DNA from: Syntrophomonas sp.
GTDB taxonomy: Bacteria; Bacillota; Syntrophomonadia; Syntrophomonadales; Syntrophomonadaceae
DNA length: 64,000 nt
Reading direction: 5' to 3'
Assembly: GCA_016841875.1 (NCBI GenBank)
Contig: JAENYG010000006.1
Span: 1-64,000, forward strand
The position numbers were made by a program, and so were the translations under genes. Every line of letters starts with the position of its first letter. The first letter of the stretch is position 1. Positions 56,628-64,000 of this stretch are shown here, piece after piece. Under the pieces are notes generated by a model, which was not told the DNA's origin, did no database searches, and saw nothing but the letters and a program-made list of their open reading frames with translations.

Positions 56628-57284
56628 TTAATACTCCATTAATTTTACTCCCTCCCCGGGGATAACCAAGGCTGCTTCAGTTTTGGCTTGAACCTCCTCA
56701 ATAGTGGTATTTGGTGCAATTTCTCTCAGCACAAGGCCATCTTTGGTGACCTCAATAAGTGCCAATTCACTCAGGATCCAATCTACACTCTCTTTAGCGG
56801 TTAGAGGGAGCCTGCACTGTTTAAGTATTTTGGGATTGCCATTTCTATCACAGTGTTCGGTTACCACAACCACCATTTTTGATCCAGTCGCTAAATCCAT
56901 AGCGCCGCCCATACCGGGAACCAGCTTGCCAGGCACCATGTAGTTTGCGAGATTACCTTTCTCATCTACTTCCAACACACCAAGTACAGTCGCATCCACA
57001 TGCCCCCCCCGGATTAATCCAAAGGAGGTAGCACTGTCAAAGTAGCACCCTCCGGGTAATATGGTCAATGGGTTGGCACCTGCATTGGTCAGATATGGAT
57101 TTTCATAACCCTTCTCAGGACTGGGACCAAAGCCAATGGCACCATTTTCAGTTTGAAAATGCAGCTTTATTCCTTCAGGAATATAATTAGATAAGGAGGT
57201 TGGCATTCCAATACCCAGGTTAACCAGCATACCATCTTTGAATAACCGCGCCCCCCGCCTGCCTACTTTTTCCCGTACATCCAT
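56628..57284 (-). CDS. 3-oxoacid/acetoacetate-type CoA-transferase subunit B
   Basis: The protein has 218 residues, the normal length for AtoA/ScoB. The catalytic glutamate is in TENGAIGFGP; GLIRGGHVDATVLGVLEVDEKGNLANY and PGMGGAMDL are family blocks. It transfers CoA between acetyl-CoA or succinyl-CoA and a short-chain acid. Its start overlaps the stop of subunit A by one base. Confidence 0.93.
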   Translation of the reverse strand: MDVREKVGRRGARLFKDGMLVNLGIGMPTSLSNYIPEGIKLHFQTENGAIGFGPSPEKGYENPYLTNAGANPLTILPGGCYFDSATSFGLIRGGHVDATVLGVLEVDEKGNLANYMVPGKLVPGMGGAMDLATGSKMVVVVTEHCDRNGNPKILKQCRLPLTAKESVDWILSELALIEVTKDGLVLREIAPNTTIEEVQAKTEAALVIPGEGVKLMEY

Positions 57285-57931
57285 TAGATATCCCTCCTTA
57301 CAATATAATCTACCAGCACACCGGGAGTAACTACATCATCAGGGTCCATAAAATCAACCAGATGATCTACTTCGGCGATCACTATATCCGCTGCCAATGC
57401 TATCTCAGGATTAAAGTTTCTACCTGTAGCTTGATACCGCAGATTGCCATGCTTGTCACCCACAAACCCTTTTATAAAAGCGAATTTACCTCTTAAAGGC
57501 ATTTCCAAAAGCATCTCCCTGCCATTGATTACACGTATTTCCTTTCCCTCAGCAACAGGTGTACCTACCCCGGTAGGCGTATAAAAACCACCTAAACCTA
57601 CTCCGCCAGCACGAATACGCTCAATCAGTGTACCTTGAGGATTCAGCTCTACCTCCAGTTCTCCTTCACTCATCTGGCGACCGGTTTCTTTGTTGGTTCC
57701 GAGGTGAGATGCTATGACTTTCTTAAATTGTTTATTCATTATTAACTTGCCAACACCCCGGTCTGGCCATCCTGTGTCATTACAGATCAAGGTAAGATTC
57801 TTGACATTGCTGCTGACTAAAGCGTCGCAAATAGCCTCAGGACTGCCAACTGCCAGGAATCCGCCGACTAAAATTGTATCGCCATCACTGACCATTGCCG
57901 CAGCTTCGTCAGCGGTTATGATTTTTGCCAT
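57284..57931 (-). CDS. 3-oxoacid/acetoacetate-type CoA-transferase subunit A
   Basis: The protein has 215 residues. The oxyanion-type glycine motif VGGFLAVGSPEAICDAL and the block ASHLGTNKETGRQMSEGELEVELNPQGTL identify AtoD/ScoA. CGGAGTG precedes the ATG at 57929-57931. With subunit B it could activate butyrate or branched acids by CoA transfer. This is a second CoA-transferase type, different from the glutaconate-type pair at 4477-6259. Confidence 0.93.
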   Translation of the reverse strand: MAKIITADEAAAMVSDGDTILVGGFLAVGSPEAICDALVSSNVKNLTLICNDTGWPDRGVGKLIMNKQFKKVIASHLGTNKETGRQMSEGELEVELNPQGTLIERIRAGGVGLGGFYTPTGVGTPVAEGKEIRVINGREMLLEMPLRGKFAFIKGFVGDKHGNLRYQATGRNFNPEIALAADIVIAEVDHLVDFMDPDDVVTPGVLVDYIVRRDI

Positions 57932-58135
57932 AATAATCACACTCCGTTCAAAATTATTAACGTATAACATACAATGATAAAAAGTAAGATTACAAATCTT
58001 ATATGCTGATTTAATTGCACATTAGTATAGAGAGCTTTATTTATACAGGCCACCTGGAAATTGGCGGCTAACTAAGATGGTTAAAATATTAAATAGAGGA
58101 CAATTTCAGCACGCTAAAAAGAACATCAACAAATA

Positions 58136-58672
58136 CTAGATTTGCATTCCCATATCCAGGTATTTTTTCGCAAGATCTACGTATAATTGTTTGCCCATTG
58201 ACCAAGTTTTGGTGTCTTTTTCGGTTACTTCGCGAATAACCACGGCTGGATTGCCTGCAACAACAACCTTATCAGGGACTACTTGATCTACTCTTACAAT
58301 AGCTCCCTCAGCTACTATAGCTCCCGCTCCAATAACCGAAAACAAACTGCAAACGCTGCACATACCAATTACTGCTGAATCACCGATTTCAATGCCATGA
58401 ATTACGGCTCCATGCCCAATAGTTACTGATTTTCCTATTTTACATATACCCTTTTCTTGAAACATACTGTGGGGTGGAGCATGGACGATAACTCCTTCTT
58501 CGACGGCAGTTCCTGAACCTATTTTGATGGTTCCATAGTCTCCGCGTAGGATAGCCCCATGACCGACGTAACAATTGTCACCAATCGTAACGTCTCCGAT
58601 CACCAGGGCGTGTTCGCTGACATAGGTATTTTTTCCAATCTCGGGTTTTTTTCCATCGAAGGTATATATCAA
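58136..58672 (-). CDS. Gamma-carbonic-anhydrase-family protein
   Basis: The protein has 178 residues with left-handed beta-helix hexapeptide repeats (VIGDVTIGDNCYVGHGAILRGDYGTIKIG). Zinc-ligand histidines appear in VHAPPHSM and IGHGAVIHG. It is closest in feel to PaaY/CaiE-type proteins, some of which are thioesterases that clear dead-end CoA adducts and are encoded with CoA pathways. TTG start with GAGAGGAG before it. A 63-codon frame overlapping its start is discussed among the rejected items. Confidence 0.85.
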   Translation of the reverse strand: MIYTFDGKKPEIGKNTYVSEHALVIGDVTIGDNCYVGHGAILRGDYGTIKIGSGTAVEEGVIVHAPPHSMFQEKGICKIGKSVTIGHGAVIHGIEIGDSAVIGMCSVCSLFSVIGAGAIVAEGAIVRVDQVVPDKVVVAGNPAVVIREVTEKDTKTWSMGKQLYVDLAKKYLDMGMQI

Positions 58673-58809
58673 TATTTTTACTCCTCTCCATATTGACTAT
58701 TTCCTTGAAAGCATCAAGGGCTTCTTCTATCATTTCGAATTCAGAGGCAAATTCCAGAGTTTTTTGCATGGATGCTAACCAGAATTGGATAAATAGTTAA
58801 GAATAAAAA

Positions 58810-59250
58810 CTAAGGTACTTGCCGAAGAGTGAAGATTCCATGACTCTTAGCTGCCAGTGACTTTTCGGAGTTATAAACTTGTGATTCAGCCACTGCGGTA
58901 TTTTTACCTAAATTAATAACATAACCCTTGGCAATTATATCATCTCCGACATTTACGGGGAGGAAATAGTTAATACTCATTTCCATAGTAACCACAGTAA
59001 ATTTATAGGTAGCGATCGCAAGGCCCATGGCCGTGTCTGCCAAAGCAGCGATATATCCGCCATGAGCATGGTTGGAAGTATTCCCGAACTCCTTTTTGAT
59101 GTTCATGGCTGCCTTCGCTGTTCCAGGACTGAGGTTCAATACAGTGATTCCCAGATTTTCGTAAGATGGTGCATCCTGCATTATTTGTATTATTTGATTA
59201 AAGAGAGCTTTTTCAATACCGCCATTTTCAGTTTGAATATTGTACATCAT
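58810..59250 (-). CDS. PaaI-like hotdog thioesterase
   Basis: The protein has 146 residues. GNTSNHAHGGYIAALADTAMGLAI contains the HGG..A..D pattern in which the Asp is catalytic in PaaI-type thioesterases, and EMSINYFLPV follows. It hydrolyses acyl- or aryl-CoA thioesters and may rescue CoA from dead-end products. AAGGAG lies before the ATG at 59248-59250; a longer frame to 59277 has no ribosome site. Confidence 0.88.
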   Translation of the reverse strand: MMYNIQTENGGIEKALFNQIIQIMQDAPSYENLGITVLNLSPGTAKAAMNIKKEFGNTSNHAHGGYIAALADTAMGLAIATYKFTVVTMEMSINYFLPVNVGDDIIAKGYVINLGKNTAVAESQVYNSEKSLAAKSHGIFTLRQVP

Positions 59251-59290
59251 TACACTCCTTATGCCAGGATGGCGCATGGCCTTCTTAGAT

Positions 59291-59326
59291 ATAAAGGAGG
59301 CATAGTATTTTCTATGCCTCCTTTAT
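59291..59326 (-). terminator. Perfect 15-bp hairpin after enoyl-CoA hydratase
   Basis: ATAAAGGAGGCATAG (59291-59305) and CTATGCCTCCTTTAT (59312-59326) form a perfect stem with a 6-nt loop, 16 nt after the hydratase stop. It probably ends or processes the dehydrogenase operon. The stem also contains an AAAGGAGG ribosome-site-like word on the plus strand. Confidence 0.65.
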
Positions 59327-59341
59327 AAGGCTTAAAAAGTG

Positions 59342-60154
59342 CTATTTTCCTTTGAAATCAGGTTTTCTTTTCTCCAGGAAGGCCGAAGTGCCTTCTTTAA
59401 AATCTTCTGTATTGACCAGCCACATGATCATACCCCGTTCAATAGTCTGGGCTGCTTCAATGCTGTCGCATGTGACGGAGTCATTTATAATAGTCTTGGC
59501 TGCCCTTACTGCTAGAGGCGGTTTCGAAGTAATAGCTTTAACAGTTTTCTCAACCGCGGCCAATAGCTCTTCTATTGGCACGACTTTGTTTACTAAACCT
59601 ATCCGGTATGCTTCTTCAGCATCAATAATTTCACCGGTATAAATCATTTCTTTGGCCCGGTTTATTGCGATTTTTCTAGGAAGTCTGATAGTTCCGCCCC
59701 AACCGGCCAGAATTCCCAGGTTAATCTCCAATAAGCCAAACTTTGCGGTTGGAGATGCGTAGATATAATCGCAGCACAGAGCTAGTTCCACACCCCCGGC
59801 ATAACAGTGTCCTTTTACCGCTGCAATAACCGGTTTATCCATATAAGTCAGCAGTTTTTGTATATGGTTGCCCCGTTGATACATATAATCGTAGCCGTCA
59901 GCGTTATTCATCTTGTTCAAAAGGCCGATGTCTCCACCTGAACAGAAGGCATCATCCCCGGCACCGGTGAGTACGATGCAGCGGATACTATTATCTGTCG
60001 CTGCGTTTTCCAATGCTTCGGTTAACTCAACCTGCATAGTTTCTGTGAGGGAATTAAACATTTTTGGGTTGTTGAGAGTTAACCAGAGAACCTCTTCGTT
60101 TTTTCCTTTTCTCTCGTAATGGATTTGTTTGAATTCGGGTTGATATTGAGCCAA
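59342..60154 (-). CDS. Enoyl-CoA hydratase (crotonase family)
   Basis: The protein has 270 residues. AFCSGGDIGLL forms the oxyanion hole. Both catalytic glutamates of hydratases are in place, in AGGVELALCCD and FGLLEINLGILAGWGGTIRLPR. It adds water across the 2,3 double bond of enoyl-CoA. It is fourth in the operon of acyl-CoA dehydrogenase, thiolase-like protein, DUF35 and hydratase, with 13-27 nt gaps. Confidence 0.93.
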   Translation of the reverse strand: MAQYQPEFKQIHYERKGKNEEVLWLTLNNPKMFNSLTETMQVELTEALENAATDNSIRCIVLTGAGDDAFCSGGDIGLLNKMNNADGYDYMYQRGNHIQKLLTYMDKPVIAAVKGHCYAGGVELALCCDYIYASPTAKFGLLEINLGILAGWGGTIRLPRKIAINRAKEMIYTGEIIDAEEAYRIGLVNKVVPIEELLAAVEKTVKAITSKPPLAVRAAKTIINDSVTCDSIEAAQTIERGMIMWLVNTEDFKEGTSAFLEKRKPDFKGK

Positions 60155-60167
60155 TGGAATTACCTCC

Positions 60168-60581
60168 TTATTTCACCAAGCGGAACATGACTAGAGTGGT
60201 GTCTTCGGTGACGTCTTCAAACACGACCTCGACATCAGCGCCGATTTTTATTTCTTCCGGCCCTGCATCCACGATCCTGCTCAACATCCGCGGCCCTTCA
60301 GCCAGATCAATCATGGCCAGAGTGAAGGGCTGCTCTTTGGTGAATACCGGAGGAGCCCCCATGTAAGTAGTTGAATAGGTGTATATCGTACCTTTCCCCG
60401 AGGCTTCAACCCACTCATGCTCCAGGGACATGCATTCTGTGCAGTAATAATACGGTGGATGGTCAATATTTCCGCAATCTTTACATTTTTTCAGTAAGAA
60501 TTTATGATCTTTAGTCCCCTTCCAGAATTCCTGTGACCATTTCTGGGGTACAGGTAAGGGTTTGTTATATTCAGTGCTCAT
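60168..60581 (-). CDS. DUF35 zinc-ribbon/OB-fold protein
   Basis: The protein has 137 residues with a rubredoxin-like zinc ribbon (CKDCGNIDHPPYYYCTEC, CxxC...CxxC) and a C-terminal OB fold. Such proteins form complexes with thiolase-like proteins, for example BbsA with BbsB or the DUF35 domain of ChsH2 with Ltp2, and may help bind acyl-CoA. It lies 17 nt downstream of the thiolase-like gene, the expected partner. Confidence 0.9.
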   Translation of the reverse strand: MSTEYNKPLPVPQKWSQEFWKGTKDHKFLLKKCKDCGNIDHPPYYYCTECMSLEHEWVEASGKGTIYTYSTTYMGAPPVFTKEQPFTLAMIDLAEGPRMLSRIVDAGPEEIKIGADVEVVFEDVTEDTTLVMFRLVK

Positions 60582-60598
60582 TACTACCTCTCCTTTCT

Positions 60599-61771
60599 TT
60601 AGGGTATTTCATTACCCAGAACAGCGCAGTGTACGTCCATAAAGGCTCCGCCGCCGCAATCTTCAATCAGGAAGCGGGCCCCCGGAACTTGTGCTCTGCC
60701 AGCTTTGCCCTGTAATTGCCGAACACTTTCAACCAGCAGAGCAGTGCCAACACCAGTACCGGTGTGACCGAAGGATAGAGCTTCACCATTGGTGCATACC
60801 GGCATTTTCCCGCCGGGCATTGTATTTCCATCCATGAAGTATTTGCCAGCTTCTCCTCGTTTGCAGAATCCCATATCCTCGAAAATCATCAGGGTAAACA
60901 CCGGATAGGATGCATATATTTGAGCAATATCCATGTCTTCAGGGCCAAGTCCTGACTTATTGTAAGCCTCATCAGCAGCCGGCTTAGTTACTATCCTGGT
61001 TAAATCCTTGGCTTTGGTCAAATTGCGGTGAGAGTATCTGGAGCCTTCTCCCAGAATGTAGACGGGTTTGTCCACCAGCTTTTTAGCTCGTTCGGCGGTG
61101 GTCATAATAAAGGCGCTTCCACCGTCTGCCAGAACATTGCACATGAATGCGGTAAGCGGGGTAGATACCATTCTGGAACCCATTACCTGTTCCAGGGTTA
61201 AATCCTTTTTATTCATGGCATTGTCCTGCAGCAGAGCCCACTTGCGAGCGGCCACACATACCGAGCCAACTTGTTCTACTGTTGTTCCGGTTTCGTAACA
61301 ATATCTTTGGGTGACCATCGCGCCCAAAGCGTTAAAGCTCATACCGTAAGGGATCTCCCATTCCGGATCACAACCCGCCTTAGCAAATCCCTCCGCCAGC
61401 TGTCCCGGGGTGAATTCGGAAAAGCGCTGGGAATGCACACACAGAACCATGTCGTGCCCACTGATCAATAAACCTTCTGCGGCTTTGCGAATGGAGTGGC
61501 TGGACGCCCCACCTGAAGATACCAGGGCAGTGGTTTTACAATTTTTTATCCCCAGTGCTTCGGGCAGACGTCCAAAAGTAACCTCGGTGTTCCAGTCGTT
61601 ACCCATGATAGACATTTGACCAAGCACACCGTCTATATCGTCTTTATTAATACCGGCATCTTTGATAGCTAAATAGGCAGCCATTGAAGCTATTTCCAGA
61701 TGAGACCGGTCTGGATACCAACCACACGGTACTTCTCCAGTCCCAATTATTGCGAACTGACCTTTACTCAT
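60599..61771 (-). CDS. Thiolase-fold protein lacking the nucleophile Cys
   Basis: The protein has 390 residues of SCP-x/lipid-transfer thiolase type. At the position of the nucleophilic CASG, the sequence reads LVSSGGASSHS, so the catalytic cysteine is absent. The C-terminal active-site block is kept as SFGHTGTGVG, followed by ESVRQLQGKAG. Relatives of this type with DUF35 partners include Ltp2-like retro-aldolases and the BbsB thiolase. It may cleave a branched 3-hydroxyacyl-CoA by retro-aldol reaction, or be a thiolase with a shifted mechanism. It is second in the acyl-CoA dehydrogenase operon. Confidence 0.82.
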   Translation of the reverse strand: MSKGQFAIIGTGEVPCGWYPDRSHLEIASMAAYLAIKDAGINKDDIDGVLGQMSIMGNDWNTEVTFGRLPEALGIKNCKTTALVSSGGASSHSIRKAAEGLLISGHDMVLCVHSQRFSEFTPGQLAEGFAKAGCDPEWEIPYGMSFNALGAMVTQRYCYETGTTVEQVGSVCVAARKWALLQDNAMNKKDLTLEQVMGSRMVSTPLTAFMCNVLADGGSAFIMTTAERAKKLVDKPVYILGEGSRYSHRNLTKAKDLTRIVTKPAADEAYNKSGLGPEDMDIAQIYASYPVFTLMIFEDMGFCKRGEAGKYFMDGNTMPGGKMPVCTNGEALSFGHTGTGVGTALLVESVRQLQGKAGRAQVPGARFLIEDCGGGAFMDVHCAVLGNEIP

Positions 61772-61799
61772 TATAATTAACCTCCTTTGTTATCAATAT

Positions 61800-62963
61800 T
61801 TAATAGGATTTAGGCAAACCAGTCCATTGCGCTATCATATTTTTGGCCATTTCATCTGATATAGGCGAAAATACCATCTGCTTGTAATCACGGAAGTGAC
61901 GCTGCAGGTCATATTCCATGCAAACCCCGTAACCGCCTAATATCTCCATTCCCTTGATAGCAGCTATTTCGGATGCCCGACCGGCTACTATCTTGGCCAT
62001 GGCAGCTTCCATATGATAGGGAAGACCGTTTTCCATCAAATAACAGCATTTGTATATGAGATTGGTGGCATTTTCTATTTCAATTAGCATGTCTGCCAGG
62101 TAGTGCTGGAGCACCATGAATGAACCGATCGGTTTGCCAAAGGCATAGCGCTGCAGGGAATATTCATGTGCTGCCTGGTAGGCTGCCTTGGCAATTCCCA
62201 AAGACAGCATAGCTGTACCAATTCTCTCGGGGTTAAGCACATCCACCAATTTATTCCATCCGTTGTTTTCCACGCCCAGCATGTTCTCGGCAGGTACAAC
62301 CACATCTTCAAAGAAGATCTCGGTAGTTCCACAAGCATGGATGCATACCTTTTTGATTAGGTTGACTGTGATTCCGGGGGTTTTGGCATCTACCACAAAT
62401 ACCGACATAGCCTTGGTGCGCTTGGTAGATTTGGGATCAGTTAACGCAACTACCAGCATGTAGTCAGCTACATTTCCGCCAGAGATGAACACCTTCTGCC
62501 CGTTCAGGACGTAATTGTCACCTTTTTTTACCGCGATTGTCTTCATTGCATTAATGATATCAGTTCCGCCACCCGGCTCTGTTAAGGCCAGGCAATATTT
62601 CGTTTCTCCGGCTGCCATTTTGGGGAGATGGAATCTCTTTTGTTCTTCATTTCCCATACCGCCAATGACTTTCGCGCCAAAAGAAACAGCCAATCCCGCA
62701 CAGATAGCCGCAGCTACCGACGCCGTAGACAGTTCCTCCATAGCAATCATATAGTCGGTAAACGTCATCCCAGATCCGCCGTATTCTTCGGGAATGATCA
62801 TTCCGAACAATCCCAAGTCAGCTAGCTTTTTATAGAGCTCGTCAGGAATAAAGTCACAGTTTTCATCCATCCAGGCTACATATTCCCTGGTGAGTTCCTT
62901 TTCACAAAACTTCTTGAATGTTTGTCTTAGTATTTTCTGTTCATCGGTAAATCCAAAGTCCAT
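61800..62963 (-). CDS. Acyl-CoA dehydrogenase
   Basis: The protein has 387 residues with all three domains. FAD/substrate motifs include CLALTEPGGGTDI and VFISGGNVADYMLV, and RYAFGKPIGSFMVLQHYLADM begins the C-terminal helical bundle. The usual catalytic Glu of short-chain enzymes (IYEGT) is replaced: the region reads MVFSPISDEM. The alternative Glu of isovaleryl-CoA dehydrogenases (REAFG) is also absent (RYAFG), although a Glu six residues before that Arg-Tyr-Ala-Phe-Gly stretch (HEYSLQR) could act. It reduces FAD for transfer to an electron-transfer flavoprotein. It is the first gene after the sigma-54 promoter at 63107. Confidence 0.9.
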   Translation of the reverse strand: MDFGFTDEQKILRQTFKKFCEKELTREYVAWMDENCDFIPDELYKKLADLGLFGMIIPEEYGGSGMTFTDYMIAMEELSTASVAAAICAGLAVSFGAKVIGGMGNEEQKRFHLPKMAAGETKYCLALTEPGGGTDIINAMKTIAVKKGDNYVLNGQKVFISGGNVADYMLVVALTDPKSTKRTKAMSVFVVDAKTPGITVNLIKKVCIHACGTTEIFFEDVVVPAENMLGVENNGWNKLVDVLNPERIGTAMLSLGIAKAAYQAAHEYSLQRYAFGKPIGSFMVLQHYLADMLIEIENATNLIYKCCYLMENGLPYHMEAAMAKIVAGRASEIAAIKGMEILGGYGVCMEYDLQRHFRDYKQMVFSPISDEMAKNMIAQWTGLPKSY

Positions 62964-63106
62964 ATGTCTGTCACATTCCTTTCATCTAAATTGGCTCCTA
63001 TTAAGATCAGTCAAATCCACCTATTAATTGGGGAGTGTTTTTATGGGATAATGCATCCCCCCTTTTTTTGAAATAATAACGCTGCTACGGATCTTGAAAA
63101 GTAATA

Positions 63107-63124
63107 ATGCAAAACATATGCCAT
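63107..63124 (-). promoter_or_regulatory. Sigma-54 promoter of acyl-CoA dehydrogenase operon
   Basis: On the minus strand ATGGCATATGTTTTGCAT has GG-N10-GC spacing and shares TGGCATAT with the promoters at 10643 and 48469. The dehydrogenase start lies about 145 nt downstream. Confidence 0.8.
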
Positions 63125-63173
63125 ATGAAAAAGCTCATTAATATACCACTTAATAACGCTGTTTTATTATGAT

Positions 63174-63191
63174 TGTGTATCAATTTTGAGA
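63174..63191 (+). promoter_or_regulatory. Activator site A
   Basis: TGTGTATCAATTTTGAGA, with the dyad core TCAAWWTTGA. It lies about 50 nt upstream of the -24 box of the dehydrogenase promoter. It matches site B (63417-63434, opposite strand) at 16 of 18 positions. Confidence 0.55.
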
Positions 63192-63416
63192 TTATTTAAC
63201 ATTACATTATTGATTTAGGAGTAATGGGCAGTAAACCAAGTTCAAAGAGACCACATATGCGATTACACAGGGTGAGGAATGCGAAGAAAAACGGTGGAAC
63301 CCTTAATGAAAAAAGTACTTAACTAACGCCGTATACGAAAAAAGCTTATTGTCTTTAAAGCATATAGGGCTTTTATTTACTTGTTTCAGTATTGACAGTC
63401 CCTTGCACTTCTTCTG

Positions 63417-63434
63417 TCTCAATTTTGATACACA
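63417..63434 (-). promoter_or_regulatory. Activator site B
   Basis: On the minus strand it reads TGTGTATCAAAATTGAGA. It lies about 80 nt upstream of the -24 box of the rightward sigma-54 promoter at 63514 and mirrors site A. Confidence 0.55.
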
Positions 63435-63513
63435 TTTCTGCGTTAACCTTTCGCGAAAATAGCTTTGGTGTGTCCCCAGCAGAATATTCCCTTATCTATA
63501 GGGCGTTAATCCC

Positions 63514-63532
63514 ATTGGCACAAAAATTGCGT
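63514..63532 (+). promoter_or_regulatory. Sigma-54 promoter toward cold-shock-like gene
   Basis: ATTGGCACAAAAATTGCGT has GG-N10-GC spacing and is a near-consensus sigma-54 promoter (TGGCAC, TTGC). Transcription would start near 63543 and run to the right edge. Confidence 0.8.
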
Positions 63533-63655
63533 AACTAGTTCATTAACAATTAGTTTTGAAACCTCCATAATCGTTACTCAGATGTTCTCCGGAAGTGGGC
63601 TGATTATCCTTGACTGGTAAATCACGAATATAGGCGAAGGAAGGAGGGATAAAGT

Positions 63656-63768
63656 ATGAAGCAGTTTTGGTGTCCTATGTAATTATATGTGTTTTAGCAA
63701 TAGGTTTATTTATTATGGATAACCATCAGAGGCTTATTATGGTTTTGATATCAAGGCACCTTGTATGA
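63656..63768 (+). pseudogene. Small membrane-protein frame, apparently frameshifted
   Basis: AGGAGG (63642-63647) is 8 nt before ATG at 63656, but that frame stops after 8 codons. In the next frame a longer peptide runs to 63768 with one hydrophobic span (VLVSYVIICVLAIGLFIM). A single missing base near 63660 would join the two, so it looks like a recently frameshifted small membrane protein. Alternatively translation begins at TTG 63667. No family recognised. Confidence 0.35.
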
Positions 63769-63831
63769 GCTTTTATAGTCCAGTGTTGTAATTGGATTTT
63801 TGCCTCTCTAGTATAGAAAGGAGAAACAGGT

Positions 63832-64000
63832 ATGCAGGGAAAAGTTAAATGGTACGATAATGGTAGAGGATTTGGAGTTATTGAAACTGAAACGGGGGAA
63901 GAGGTCATTTTCACCCAAGTCGCAGTAGAAAATGCTGGTCGGATTTCTCTAAGGGCTAAAGAACAAGTAGAGTTCGATATTAAAAAAGGCCCTAAAGGCG
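63832..64000 (+). CDS. Cold-shock-domain-like protein, partial
   Basis: The first 56 residues are in the window; the gene runs off the right edge. MQGKVKWYDNGRGFGVIE matches the start of CspA-type proteins, with RNP1 as GRGFGVIE (normally KGYGFI). The RNP2 stretch VIFTQVAV differs from the usual VFVHFSAI, losing aromatic nucleic-acid-stacking residues. AGAAAGGAG precedes the ATG. It would bind single-stranded RNA or DNA. Its position behind a sigma-54 promoter is unusual for a cold-shock gene. Confidence 0.8.
   Translation, partial: MQGKVKWYDNGRGFGVIETETGEEVIFTQVAVENAGRISLRAKEQVEFDIKKGPKG

Larger units (their letters stand above)
62964..63831. other. Regulatory spacer with divergent sigma-54 promoters
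   Basis: No full gene is supported in this 868-nt spacer apart from a doubtful small frame at 63667. It holds two divergent sigma-54 promoters and an inverted pair of matching 18-bp sites. The stretch 63200-63400 shows nothing recognisable. Confidence 0.6.

Noticed and set aside
58578-58769. 63-codon minus-strand frame overlapping the gamma-carbonic-anhydrase start
   Set aside because: The first 35 residues look protein-like, but the last half is the out-of-frame reading of the neighbour and no ribosome site precedes it; at most a remnant.
1-64000. CRISPR arrays, insertion sequences, rRNA and complete tRNA genes
   Set aside because: No regularly spaced direct repeats, transposase motifs, rRNA blocks or full cloverleaf sequences were seen on reading the window.

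Overview
The window looks like chromosome of a low-to-mid GC, endospore-forming, anaerobic Firmicute, most likely a relative of Syntrophomonas (syntrophic fatty-acid oxidisers). This assignment is inference. It rests on SpoIIP, HrcA with a perfect CIRCE operator, strong AGGAGG ribosome sites with many TTG starts, a dnaK operon carrying an archaeal-like chaperonin, and abundant CoA-ester, beta-oxidation and Hdr-type redox genes. No complete tRNA, rRNA, CRISPR array or insertion sequence was recognised.

Layout. 1-93: end of a structured RNA candidate cut by the left edge. 132-2141: membrane and peptidase genes. 2469-12833: CstA carbon-starvation transporter, a glutaconate-type CoA-transferase pair, and a five-gene hdrC-hdrB-hdrA-hdrC-hdrB redox operon with a sigma-54 promoter, next to a CBS-PAS sigma-54 activator. 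12993-33469: a conserved clostridial core run (yqeY, rpsU, HIT, mtaB, rsmE, prmA, dnaJ, dnaK, grpE, chaperonin, hrcA, hemW, lepA, murJ, spoIIP, rpsT, holA), interrupted by an AT-rich methyltransferase-like gene. 33656-44856: FAD enzyme, Nudix, ECF sigma/anti-sigma/ABC operon, PadR-DUF1700-DUF4097 operon with a palindromic operator, MBL protein, MATE pump, amidohydrolase.

45263-64000: an accessory CoA-metabolism region. It holds two SDRs and a thiolase read away from a 1 kb spacer with divergent sigma-54 promoters and a decayed ferredoxin gene; a GAF/PAS-type sigma-54 activator with a broken paralogue beside it; a MaoC-like protein; a dienoyl-CoA-reductase-like flavoenzyme; an acetoacetate-type CoA-transferase; a gamma-carbonic-anhydrase-like protein; a thioesterase; and an operon of acyl-CoA dehydrogenase, cysteine-less thiolase-like protein, DUF35 partner and enoyl-CoA hydratase. 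The right end has another divergent pair of sigma-54 promoters, with an inverted pair of matching upstream sites, facing the dehydrogenase operon and a cold-shock-like gene.

Working model (inference): acids are activated by CoA transfer and oxidised by dehydrogenase/hydratase/thiolase or retro-aldol steps. Electrons are handled by the Hdr-like complex and flavoproteins. Expression of these accessory pathways is switched by sigma-54 with dedicated activators, and the core genes use ordinary promoters.
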